NCBI GenBank assembly: GCA_910577555.1
Contig: CAJTLF010000006.1
Location: 33,636-97,635, forward strand
Length of the DNA stretch: 64,000 nt
Source of the DNA: an uncultured Christensenella sp.
GTDB lineage: Bacteria; Bacillota; Clostridia; Christensenellales; Borkfalkiaceae
Direction of reading: 5' to 3'
Every line of letters begins with the position of its first letter. The first letter of the stretch is position 1. The notes below the pieces were generated by a model that saw only the letters and a program-made list of their open reading frames with translations, made no database searches and was not told the DNA's origin. Shown in pieces: positions 15,645 through 23,240 of this stretch. The position numbers were made by a program, and so were the translations under genes.

Positions 15645-15866
15645 TTATTTTTTGAATTCTATCTCTTTCGGGTCGGAATAGTTTGCCTTTTTCGCCCGCT
15701 TTTTTTCGACTATGTAATATACCGGCTCCTTTTTGGGGGTCGGTTTTTCTTCTGCTTTTGGCGGCTTTTTTATATACGATACTCCGAGATAAGCGAGTTT
15801 TATCAGATGCACGAGAATAAAACAAAATAAAAAAGTCAACAACAAATACAAAATCCCTATAAACAT
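15645..15866 (-). CDS. Small single-pass membrane protein
   Basis: 73 aa, not recognised. Residues 2-28 form one strongly hydrophobic helix (Leu/Phe/Ile-rich), followed by a basic, Pro/Lys/Glu-rich cytoplasmic tail. It is convergent with rsfS, with only 2 nt between the stops, and divergent from the deoC-like gene. No ribosome site or convincing promoter is seen. The clear hydrophobic/charged layout makes it more likely real than chance. Confidence 0.6.
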   Translation of the reverse strand: MFIGILYLLLTFLFCFILVHLIKLAYLGVSYIKKPPKAEEKPTPKKEPVYYIVEKKRAKKANYSDPKEIEFKK

Positions 15867-15930
15867 AATTTAAGTTTAATGGATTTTAACGAAAAAATTT
15901 TGTAACTTTTTATATTTAAAGGTAGAATTT

Positions 15931-16698
15931 ATGGATACTTTAACGAACGTTCCCACCCAGAAAATGACTTTTTCACAGAGCGAAAAGGTTATGTACAGAC
16001 AATTCCGCAAAAAAATAAACGCCGAAGCGGCGCGTGCGCAGATTGCAAAGCTCGAATACGACCTTGCCGACGTAAAGGCGGGGCTGGCTTTTTTAAAGAC
16101 GGCTTGCGGCGACGCAAACTCCTTGGGGCTTGGCGGGGTATGCGTGTTGCCCTGTTTCGTAAGGCAGTGCGCACAGCTTCTTGGCGCGGAAAGCAAGGCA
16201 AGCTTAATAGCGTGTATCGGGCAACCGCACGGCGGCGATACTACCGAAATTAAAGTTAAGGCGGCAAAGCGGGCGATAAAGGACGGGGCTGACGAGGTGG
16301 AGGTCGCCGCGCCTACCGCTCACGCGCGGGAAAACAATTTTTCTTACGTAAAGCGGGAGTTCAAAAAACTGCGCTCGGCTACTAAGCATAAGTCGTTACG
16401 GATTGATTTGGAATGCACGCTTTTAACGGCGGAAGAAGTTGCGAAAACCTGCCTTATCGCGGCGGATTGCGGGGTCAATTCGATTAAGCTTTCGGGCGCG
16501 AACGGGTTGGAAAGAATAGAAGCGGTGAAGTCGGCGGTAAAAGACAAATGCACGATAAAGACGGATGGTGTGGCTACCGTTCTGGAAATGAGCTCCGCCG
16601 CAGACCGCGGGGCTACCGTTCTGGGAAGTAAAAACGCCGCCGACGTTGCGCGCGCGGTGCTTGCCGCCGCAAACGACGAAGCGGACGATTTAAAGTAA
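15931..16698 (+). CDS. deoC: Deoxyribose-phosphate aldolase family protein
   Basis: 255 aa with a DeoC-type TIM barrel. Family features are CVLPCFVRQC near residue 72, GADEVEVAAP, the Schiff-base lysine in NSIKLSGAN, and the second lysine in TIKTDGVA. The enzyme cleaves 2-deoxyribose 5-phosphate to acetaldehyde and glyceraldehyde 3-phosphate. The motif around the active lysine (usual FVKTSTG) is altered and the N-terminal 35 residues are extra, so it is a divergent member. AAAGG precedes the ATG by 8 nt. There are no other deo genes nearby. Confidence 0.82.
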   Translation: MDTLTNVPTQKMTFSQSEKVMYRQFRKKINAEAARAQIAKLEYDLADVKAGLAFLKTACGDANSLGLGGVCVLPCFVRQCAQLLGAESKASLIACIGQPHGGDTTEIKVKAAKRAIKDGADEVEVAAPTAHARENNFSYVKREFKKLRSATKHKSLRIDLECTLLTAEEVAKTCLIAADCGVNSIKLSGANGLERIEAVKSAVKDKCTIKTDGVATVLEMSSAADRGATVLGSKNAADVARAVLAAANDEADDLK

Positions 16699-16699
16699 A

Positions 16700-16729
16700 T
16701 TATTGTTCTAAACCGAGCAGGTAATCATT
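16700..16729 (-). pseudogene. Possible C-terminal remnant of an Xre regulator
   Basis: On the minus strand, just past the helicase stop, the frame NDYLLGLEQ-stop matches the usual last residues of small Xre repressors (compare SADYLLGIE at 1489). Only nine codons remain in frame, so chance cannot be excluded. Confidence 0.3.
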
Positions 16730-16730
16730 T

Positions 16731-17945
16731 CTATCTTACGATTATCAGGTTTCTTCTGGCGCGGGTTATAGCGGTGTACAGCCAACGGTTTCTGTCTTCT
16801 TTAAAGCAATAGCTCTCGTCGAAAACGACCACGTTGTTGAACTCGCTACCCTGCGATTTGTGGCAGGAAATGCAATAGCCGTACTCGAAGCGGTTTAAAG
16901 TGAAAGCGCCCGTCACTTCGCCGTTTTCGTCGAATTTTTCAAAGTAATCGTCGCGGCGGTAGCGGTATTCTCCGTCGATAAATATTCCCAAATCGAGCGG
17001 TAGTGCTTCGGGGCAGTATTCGTCGAGAAAGTCGGCCTTGAACTGAATATACCCTATAGAGCGGTCGACGTCGTAAAAAGGTCCGCGCACGGTGCCGATT
17101 ATGCCGTTTACAAGATTGAAGGTGAAATTATCGTCGATATATGTTTCCCAGTTGTTCTGCACGCATATGAGCTTTTCGCCGTCGGCGGGCAGTCCCTGAC
17201 AGCCGCGCAACAGCCTTACTTCGTGATTTATAAACGCGCGCGTCTTGTTGGTGCCGCATATCAGCTGGTCGGCCTTTAAAAGCGCGTTTTTGCGGCGTTC
17301 GCTTATGAAGTTGCGTTTGGAAATTACCGCTACGCTGTTGCCGTATCTGCCGAAGCGGATATATTCACCCTTTCGCGCCTTTTCGGAAAGCATTATAATG
17401 GGGTTGTCGCGGTTTTGCCTTACTATCGTCTTTAAAGTGAAATCGGGTTGTAGCATAAAGGCGTTGCCCCCTTCCACGGGCGGTAACTGAGCGTTGTCGC
17501 CGCAAGCCAAAATCTTTACCCCGTACTGCGCCAAATCGAGAAGAACTTCGTCCGAAACCATTGACGCTTCGTCTAAAACTATTAATTTAATATTGTCGTC
17601 TATACTCTCGCGCCGTTTGAAGCTCAGCTTTTCAACGGTTACTTTTTTGCCGTTTACTTCGATTTCCGTTTCTTCCGCGATGGACTGGTAAATGAGCTTA
17701 TGAAGGGTGGATGCACGCAGTCCCGAGCGGATAAGCACGGTTGCCGCTTTGCCGGTAGGGGTTACGAATGCCGCGCTTTCGTCCGGTTCAAGCCCTAAGG
17801 TCTGAGTAACCGTATGCTTTAAAAGCGTGGTTTTACCCGTGCCTGCGTAGCCCGCAAGTACGAAAATCTGTTTGCCCGAATGCAGAAACCAGTCCTTTAT
17901 TAAATTGTCGGCGGCGATTTGGTCGGCGGTGAGATTTATAAGCAT
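16731..17945 (-). CDS. SF1B DNA helicase (Dda/RecD2-like)
   Basis: 404 aa, a 5'-to-3' type superfamily 1B helicase core without the long N-terminal region of RecD2. Motifs: Walker A GYAGTGKTTLL (about residue 32), Walker B VLDEASMV, motif III GDNAQLPPV, a UvrD_C_2-type domain with the CISCHKSQGSEFNNVVVFDE motif, and motif VI YTAITRARRN. It may act in repair or replication restart, or be a domesticated phage Dda-type protein. The ATG lies 8 nt after TATAAT with no ribosome site. It converges with the deoC-like gene. Confidence 0.88.
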   Translation of the reverse strand: MLINLTADQIAADNLIKDWFLHSGKQIFVLAGYAGTGKTTLLKHTVTQTLGLEPDESAAFVTPTGKAATVLIRSGLRASTLHKLIYQSIAEETEIEVNGKKVTVEKLSFKRRESIDDNIKLIVLDEASMVSDEVLLDLAQYGVKILACGDNAQLPPVEGGNAFMLQPDFTLKTIVRQNRDNPIIMLSEKARKGEYIRFGRYGNSVAVISKRNFISERRKNALLKADQLICGTNKTRAFINHEVRLLRGCQGLPADGEKLICVQNNWETYIDDNFTFNLVNGIIGTVRGPFYDVDRSIGYIQFKADFLDEYCPEALPLDLGIFIDGEYRYRRDDYFEKFDENGEVTGAFTLNRFEYGYCISCHKSQGSEFNNVVVFDESYCFKEDRNRWLYTAITRARRNLIIVR

Positions 17946-17953
17946 ACGGGTAC

Positions 17954-17982
17954 ATTATACTAACAAACAAAAGTTTTGTAAA
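17954..17982 (-). promoter_or_regulatory. Promoter of the helicase gene
   Basis: On the minus strand TTTACA (17977-17982), a 17-bp spacer and TATAAT (17954-17959) end 8 nt before the ATG, so transcription should begin at or next to the start codon. Confidence 0.65.
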
Positions 17983-18021
17983 GCAGTATAAAGTAATTTA
18001 ATAAAATATTTTTGTTTACCG

Positions 18022-18050
18022 TTGACTATTTTTTGCAAATGAGTTATAAT
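18022..18050 (+). promoter_or_regulatory. Promoter of pgi
   Basis: TTGACT (18022-18027) and TATAAT (18045-18050) with a 17-bp spacer, 44 bp upstream of the pgi start. Confidence 0.8.
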
Positions 18051-18094
18051 TTTAAGCGGTTAAACAATAAATAAATTTTATCGGAGAGTAGAGT

Positions 18095-19531
18095 ATGGCT
18101 TACAAAACTAAAGAATGGCGTAACGCGATGCGCATTTCGGTGGACTACAACTACATGACAAGCGCGTATCTCGGCGACAAGGGTATAACGGACGCGGAAC
18201 TGCGTTCGGTTAAGAGCAAGGCGGAAGAAGCGTTCGACTACGTTGCGCAAAACCGCGGCAAGGACGAACTTTTTATGGGCTGGACGGAGTTGCCCTACAA
18301 TCAGGACGCCATTGTTGCCGATATTATTGCAACCGCAAAGGCGGTAAGAAAGAAGTTTAAATACTTCGTAGTTCTCGGCATAGGCGGCAGTGCGCTTGGA
18401 CCTATTATGGCGTTCAACGCGCTCAAACACCTGCACTATAACGAGCTTCCGCCCAAAAAGCGCGGCGGTCCTAAGTTCTACGTGGAAGACAACGTCGACC
18501 CCGTTAGAATGCAGGCTTTGCTCGACGTTATCGTTCCCGAAGAAACCTGCTTTAACGTAATATCCAAGTCCGGCGCGACGAGCGAAACGATGACGCAGTT
18601 TCTCATTATCGCCGATATTCTGGAAAAGAAAGGGCTTTCTCTTCCCGAGCATATAATTTTTACCACGGACGAGAGCCGCGGAAATCTCATAAAGATAGAT
18701 GAAAAGTACGGCGGCAAGTTTAAAAAGTACGTTCTTCCCGACGGAGTGGGCGGAAGATTTTCCGAGCTTTGCCCCGTGGGACTGCTTCCTGCGGCAGTGC
18801 TTGGCATAGATATAAAGGGTATGCTTGCGGGCGCGGCTTATATGGATACGCTCTGCTCTAAGCCTACCATAACCAAAAACCCCGCTCTTGCATGCGCGGC
18901 GTTACAGTACATAACTATGAAGCAGGGCAAAAATATTCACGTGCTTATGCCCTATTCGGATAATTTGAAACTCATTGCCGACTGGTATTGCCAGCTTTGG
19001 GCGGAATCGCTGGGCAAGGCGGTAGACTATACGGGCAAGACGGTAAACGCCGGTACAACGCCCGTAAAATCGCTTGGCGTAACCGACCAGCACTCGCAGG
19101 TTCAGCTTTACATAGAAGGTCCTTACGACAAGGTTATAACCTTTATTTCGGTAGGCAAATACGCTTGCGAAATGCCTATCGCTCACGGCTGTGAAGATAT
19201 TCCCGACGTGGGATTCCTTGGCGGGCATACTATGGAAGAGCTTATTCAGGCGGAAAACAAGGCTACGGCTTACGCTCTCATGCGTGCAGGCAGAATGAAT
19301 TACACCCTGAATATGCCCGAAGTAAACGCGTTTACGCTCGGTCAGCTTATGTTCCTGCTCGAAATGCAGACGGCGTATACGGGCGCGATGCTCAACATAA
19401 ACACCTTTAACCAGCCCGGCGTTGAAAACGGCAAAAAAGCTACTTTCGCATTACTCGGTAAAAAGGGTTACGAAGCACAGAAGAAAGAGATGGACGGCGC
19501 GCCCGAGCTTCAGAGCAAGTATATAGTTTGA
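18095..19531 (+). CDS. pgi: Glucose-6-phosphate isomerase
   Basis: Interconverts glucose 6-phosphate and fructose 6-phosphate. 478 aa. Motifs: VLGIGGSALGP (phosphate binding), SKSGATSETM, the DGVGGRFSELCPVG signature and DQHSQVQLYIEG. GGAG lies upstream of the ATG, and the gene has its own strong promoter. It is slightly longer than the common Firmicutes form (about 450 aa). A GC-rich hairpin follows it. Confidence 0.96.
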   Translation: MAYKTKEWRNAMRISVDYNYMTSAYLGDKGITDAELRSVKSKAEEAFDYVAQNRGKDELFMGWTELPYNQDAIVADIIATAKAVRKKFKYFVVLGIGGSALGPIMAFNALKHLHYNELPPKKRGGPKFYVEDNVDPVRMQALLDVIVPEETCFNVISKSGATSETMTQFLIIADILEKKGLSLPEHIIFTTDESRGNLIKIDEKYGGKFKKYVLPDGVGGRFSELCPVGLLPAAVLGIDIKGMLAGAAYMDTLCSKPTITKNPALACAALQYITMKQGKNIHVLMPYSDNLKLIADWYCQLWAESLGKAVDYTGKTVNAGTTPVKSLGVTDQHSQVQLYIEGPYDKVITFISVGKYACEMPIAHGCEDIPDVGFLGGHTMEELIQAENKATAYALMRAGRMNYTLNMPEVNAFTLGQLMFLLEMQTAYTGAMLNINTFNQPGVENGKKATFALLGKKGYEAQKKEMDGAPELQSKYIV

Positions 19532-19546
19532 TTTTTATAAGGAAAC

Positions 19547-19567
19547 GGGCGGGCTTATAGTCCGCCC
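19547..19567 (+). other. Hairpin after pgi
   Basis: GGGCGG and CCGCCC pair around a 9-nt loop, followed by TTAAAAATT. It is a weak candidate terminator between pgi and the hydrolase gene. Confidence 0.4.
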
Positions 19568-19579
19568 TTAAAAATTATT

Positions 19580-20566
19580 ATGCCTTTTTATTATATCATA
19601 GCAATAGTGATTGGTGCGGTAATATGTCTTGCCTTCGCGCTTGCGGCGGTCTGTTACGCGGTGGCTTTCGGCAGCCGCGCGGACAAAAATCCGCTGTTGA
19701 AATACTTTACTGCCGACGACTTCGGTTTATCGGCGTCAGGCGTCGGGATAAAGTGCGAAAAAAATGAATTACGGGGCTATATATACCGCAACGAACGCGT
19801 TTTTTCAAACGGAAAAACGGTAATTTTCGTACACGGTATGGGCGCGGGACATATCGCTTACACTACCGAAATATCTTATTTTTGTAACCTTGGTTACGCC
19901 GTGCTTGCGGTGGACAGTCTCGGGTGCAATCTTTCAGACGGGAAGAGAATAAGGGGAATGTATCAGGGTGTTAAAACTGCGGTTGCGGCAATAGACTACG
20001 CCTGTGCGGAGCTCGGCGGGGAAATTTATCTCGTGGGGCATAGCTGGGGCGGATATTCCGCGCTGTGCGCGTCCGCTATGCGCAAGGTTGATAAAGCGGT
20101 TGCAATAAGCGCGCCGTCAACTCCGGTAAAGACTTTAAGGGAAGGCGCGGCGAAGTTTATCGGAAAACCGCTCGCGTACCTTTTAAGCCCGCTCTGGTTT
20201 ATAATAAACTTTTTGGTTTTCGGCAGTAAGGGCAATATGAGCGCGGTTAAAGCCGCGCAAAAAAACGGAACGCCGACTTTGCTTATACAGGGCGATGCGG
20301 ACGGAATAGTTACTCCCGTAAAATCGGCGTTCGGCGGGGATTACGGCGACGGCGTAGTAAAATACGCCGCGGTCGGAAAGGCGCACAACCCGTATAATAC
20401 TCTCGACGCGGAAAAGAGACTTGGCGAGCTTACCGCCGCGCTTGCGCGGGCGGGCAAAATGACGAAAGAAGAAAGAGAGAAATTTTTCGGCGGTTTCGAC
20501 TTTAAGGCCGCAACGCAGGAAGATGAAGAAGTTATGAATTTAATCGCGGAATTTTTGGCAAACTAA
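19580..20566 (+). CDS. Membrane-anchored alpha/beta hydrolase
   Basis: 328 aa. One N-terminal membrane segment (residues 3-28) is followed by an alpha/beta hydrolase fold. The oxyanion region is VIFVHGMGAGH, the nucleophile serine is in LVGHSWGGYSAL, a late acid is in IQGDADGIVTP, and the His is in VGKAHNPY. It resembles serine aminopeptidase/lysophospholipase-type hydrolases, but the substrate is unknown. There is no clear ribosome site, and it lies 48 nt after pgi. It is followed by the promoter of the polyamine operon. Confidence 0.85.
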   Translation: MPFYYIIAIVIGAVICLAFALAAVCYAVAFGSRADKNPLLKYFTADDFGLSASGVGIKCEKNELRGYIYRNERVFSNGKTVIFVHGMGAGHIAYTTEISYFCNLGYAVLAVDSLGCNLSDGKRIRGMYQGVKTAVAAIDYACAELGGEIYLVGHSWGGYSALCASAMRKVDKAVAISAPSTPVKTLREGAAKFIGKPLAYLLSPLWFIINFLVFGSKGNMSAVKAAQKNGTPTLLIQGDADGIVTPVKSAFGGDYGDGVVKYAAVGKAHNPYNTLDAEKRLGELTAALARAGKMTKEEREKFFGGFDFKAATQEDEEVMNLIAEFLAN

Positions 20567-20592
20567 TAATAGTTTATTTTTATAAAAAATAA

Positions 20593-20621
20593 TTGACAAT
20601 TTTCGCGCTTTAAGTTATACT
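20593..20621 (+). promoter_or_regulatory. Promoter of the polyamine operon and its leader
   Basis: TTGACA (20593-20598), a 17-bp spacer and TATACT (20616-20621). It is the only convincing promoter before the seven-gene operon, so transcription must pass the leader terminator. Confidence 0.8.
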
Positions 20622-20627
20622 TTATTC

Positions 20628-20875
20628 ATCGTATGGACTTTCAGAGACCATGCAGATATTTAAGCGGGTTTTTCCGCATTATTGATTGGGTGCAAATCCC
20701 TTTATTTAAGTTGATTACTTTATAATCAAAGCCTTTTAAGGCGTCACTTGAAATCAATAAGAGTAGTAAAAGTATTTGCTATATAGACTCTGAAAGTATT
20801 AATCAAGACATACGGGTGAAATATATAATTTATCCCTTGACGGCTTTTTAAGGACAAGCCGTCATTTTTTATTTT
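20628..20875 (+). ncRNA. Structured leader RNA, candidate riboswitch or attenuator
   Basis: About 245 nt between a strong promoter and an intrinsic terminator, with no ORF. Pairings seen by eye: closing helix CGTATG/CATACG (20630-35 with 20809-14) continued by ACTTTCAGAG/CTCTGAAAGT (20637-46 with 20788-97). Inside lie hairpin GCGG/CCGC (20664-77) and helix TTATTGATT/AATCAATAA (20679-87 with 20752-60), which encloses GGG-tgcaaat-CCC, TTGATTA/TAATCAA and GCCT/AGGC hairpins. After the closing helix comes a GGG...CCC hairpin and then the terminator. The layout of a closed multibranch aptamer followed by a terminator, in front of polyamine genes, suggests ligand-controlled attenuation. A stand-alone RNA is possible. 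No known class is recognised. Confidence 0.65.
20838..20874 (+). terminator. Leader terminator of the polyamine operon
   Basis: TGACGGCTT / AAGCCGTCA stem (20838-46 with 20856-64), a 9-nt loop, then six T residues, A, and more T. It ends about 18 bp before the first structural gene. Confidence 0.85.
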
Positions 20876-20891
20876 CCACGGGTAATTTATT

Positions 20892-22334
20892 ATGAACGAC
20901 CAAAGAAACGCGCCGCTTTACGCCGCGCTGGAAAATTTCAGAAAAAAACGCATCGTGCCGTTTGACGTACCCGGGCATAAGCGCGGGCGGGGCAATCCCG
21001 AACTCGTGCAGCTGCTCGGCGAAAAGTGCGTGGGGCTGGACGTGAACTCGATGAAACCGCTCGACGATTTGTGCCACCCTTCGTCCGTTATCCGTGAAGC
21101 CGAAGATTTGGCGGCGGCGGCGTTCGGCGCGGCGCATTCGTTCTTTATGGTGGGCGGCACTACTTCTTCCGTGCAGAATATGATTTTTTCGGTGTGCAAG
21201 GAAGGGGATAAGATTATTATGCCGCGCAACGTGCATAAGAGCGCGATTAACGCGTTGGTTATGTGCGGCGCGATACCCGTTTACGTGAATCCCGAAGTTG
21301 ACAAGCGGCTGGGTATATCGCTTGGAATGGAGCCGAAAAAGCTTTTGCAGGCGGTGGAAGACAATCCCGACGCGGTTGCCGTTCTCGTAAACAACCCCAC
21401 TTATTACGGAATTTGTTCCGACCTTAAATCAATTGTGAAAATCGCGCACGAGTATGGAATGAAGGTACTCGTGGACGAAGCGCACGGCACGCACTTTTCT
21501 TTTAACGACGATTTGCCCGTTTCGGGTATGGCGGCGGGCGCGGATATGTCAGCCGTTTCCATGCACAAGTCGGGCGGAAGCTTGACCCAAAGCTCCATAC
21601 TCCTTTTGAATAAGAGTATGAACGCCGACCACGTGCGGCAGATAATAAACCTTACGCAGACGACAAGCGCGTCATATCTTTTGATGGCGAGCCTTGACAT
21701 TTCGCGAAGAAACCTTGCGCTTAACGGCAAAAACTCGTTTGCTAAAGTTATGCAGATGGCGAGCTACGCGCGCGAAGAAATAAACGATATAGGCGACTAT
21801 TACGCGTACGGCAGGGAGCTTATTAACGGAACTTCGGTGTACGATTTCGACGTGACCAAGCTTGCCGTATATACCCGCGATTTGGGGCTTGCGGGCATAG
21901 AAGTTTACGACATACTCCGCGACGAATACGATATCCAGATTGAGTTCGGGGATATATCGAATATGCTCGCTTATATTTCGATAGGCGACAGGTTGCAGGA
22001 TATAGAGCGGCTGGTGGGCGCGCTTGACGACATAAAACGGCTGTTCAAAAGGGATAAGGCGGGGATGCTCTCTGCCGAATACGTCAATCCCAAGGTTGCC
22101 GTTCCGCCGAGAAAGGCGTTCTATTCGGAAAAAATCTCTCTGCCGTTACGCGCGGCGGAAGGGAAGATATGTACCGAGTTCGTAATGTGCTACCCGCCCG
22201 GAATTCCCATTCTCGCACCCGGGGAGCTTATCACGAAAGAGATTATAGAGTATATTCTTTACGCGAAATCCAAGGGCTGTTCGATGCAGGGTACGGAAGA
22301 CTTCGAAGTTGAGCGGCTAAACGTTTTAAAATGA
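20892..22334 (+). CDS. speA: Orn/Lys/Arg decarboxylase, probably arginine decarboxylase
   Basis: 480 aa, a PLP enzyme of the fold-I Orn/Lys/Arg decarboxylase family in the short Bacillus-type form. Key sites: VPGHKRGRG near the N-terminus, MVGGTTSSVQ, VDEAHGTH (PLP Asp), and the Schiff-base lysine in SMHKSGGSLTQSS. The C-terminal small domain has CYPPGIPILAPGE. Specificity for arginine is inferred from the operon, which also encodes agmatine deiminase and N-carbamoylputrescine amidase, so agmatine should be the product. The start is preceded by a weak GGGTAA site. First gene after the leader terminator. Confidence 0.9.
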   Translation: MNDQRNAPLYAALENFRKKRIVPFDVPGHKRGRGNPELVQLLGEKCVGLDVNSMKPLDDLCHPSSVIREAEDLAAAAFGAAHSFFMVGGTTSSVQNMIFSVCKEGDKIIMPRNVHKSAINALVMCGAIPVYVNPEVDKRLGISLGMEPKKLLQAVEDNPDAVAVLVNNPTYYGICSDLKSIVKIAHEYGMKVLVDEAHGTHFSFNDDLPVSGMAAGADMSAVSMHKSGGSLTQSSILLLNKSMNADHVRQIINLTQTTSASYLLMASLDISRRNLALNGKNSFAKVMQMASYAREEINDIGDYYAYGRELINGTSVYDFDVTKLAVYTRDLGLAGIEVYDILRDEYDIQIEFGDISNMLAYISIGDRLQDIERLVGALDDIKRLFKRDKAGMLSAEYVNPKVAVPPRKAFYSEKISLPLRAAEGKICTEFVMCYPPGIPILAPGELITKEIIEYILYAKSKGCSMQGTEDFEVERLNVLK

Positions 22335-22359
22335 GTTTAATTTAAAAGAAGGCAATCTT

Positions 22360-23217
22360 ATGGAAATGTGGTTTTCGGACGTGCATACGCCCAACGTAAA
22401 ACTGAACATCAGGGTTAAAAAACAGCTCTTTTCCGAGCATAGCGACATTCAGCAGGTTGACGTTTTCGACAGCGAAGATTTGGGCAAATTCATTTCTTTG
22501 GACGGCGAAATAGTCTTTTCCGAAAAGGACGAGTTTATTTACGACGAGATGGTCGCGCACGTGCCTATGGCAGTTCACCCCAACGTTAAGACGGTACTCG
22601 TAATAGGCGGTGGCGACGGTGGGGTTGCCAAGGAGCTTTGCCGCTATCCCGAAATCGAGCGGATAGACGTGGTGGAAGAAGATGAAATGTTCGTTCACGT
22701 TTCCCGCGAGTTCTTTCCCGAGACGGCGCAAGGGCTTAAAGACCCGCGCGTCAATTTATACGTGCAGGACGGTCTGAAGTTTTTGCGCGGCAAGCAGGAC
22801 GAATACGACCTTATAATAAACGACAGTACCGACCCTTTCGGACCTACCGAAGGGCTGTTTACAAAAGAGTTTTACGGGAGCTGTTTCAAGGCGTTGAACG
22901 ATACGGGTGTAATGGTATACCAGCACGGCAGTCCCTTTTACGACGAAGACGAAGCCGAGTGCAAGAAGATGCACCAGAAGGTTTTCCGCTGTTTCCCCGT
23001 TTCCAAAGTTTATCAGGCGCACATACCCACCTGCTCTTCGGGATATTGGCTGTTCGGGTTTGCGAGCAAGAAATACCACCCCGTAAAGGACTTTAAGCCC
23101 GATAAGTGGAACGCGAGAAAAATTCCCACGAGTTACTATACTACTAATTTGCATCTCGGCTCGTTTATGTTGCCGAAGTACGTTGAAGAAATACTCGTCG
23201 ATGCGGAAAAGGAATAA
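22360..23217 (+). CDS. speE: Spermidine synthase
   Basis: 285 aa aminopropyltransferase. It transfers aminopropyl from decarboxylated SAM to putrescine. The fold and motifs are standard: VLVIGGGDGGVAKE (dcSAM binding), VVEEDEMF, and the putrescine-site NDSTDPFGPTEGLF. AGAAGG precedes the ATG by 7 nt. No speD (SAM decarboxylase) is present in this operon, so dcSAM must come from elsewhere. Confidence 0.95.
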   Translation: MEMWFSDVHTPNVKLNIRVKKQLFSEHSDIQQVDVFDSEDLGKFISLDGEIVFSEKDEFIYDEMVAHVPMAVHPNVKTVLVIGGGDGGVAKELCRYPEIERIDVVEEDEMFVHVSREFFPETAQGLKDPRVNLYVQDGLKFLRGKQDEYDLIINDSTDPFGPTEGLFTKEFYGSCFKALNDTGVMVYQHGSPFYDEDEAECKKMHQKVFRCFPVSKVYQAHIPTCSSGYWLFGFASKKYHPVKDFKPDKWNARKIPTSYYTTNLHLGSFMLPKYVEEILVDAEKE

Positions 23218-23240
23218 TTTTTAATATTAAGGAGAAAATT

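Noticed and set aside
20628..20875. T-box, SAM-I or cobalamin riboswitch
   Set aside because: No T-box antiterminator (GGGTGGNACCGCG), no SAM-I kink-turn block after the first helix, and no CCACTG element of cobalamin switches. Only the short GGGTGCAAATCCC resembles them.
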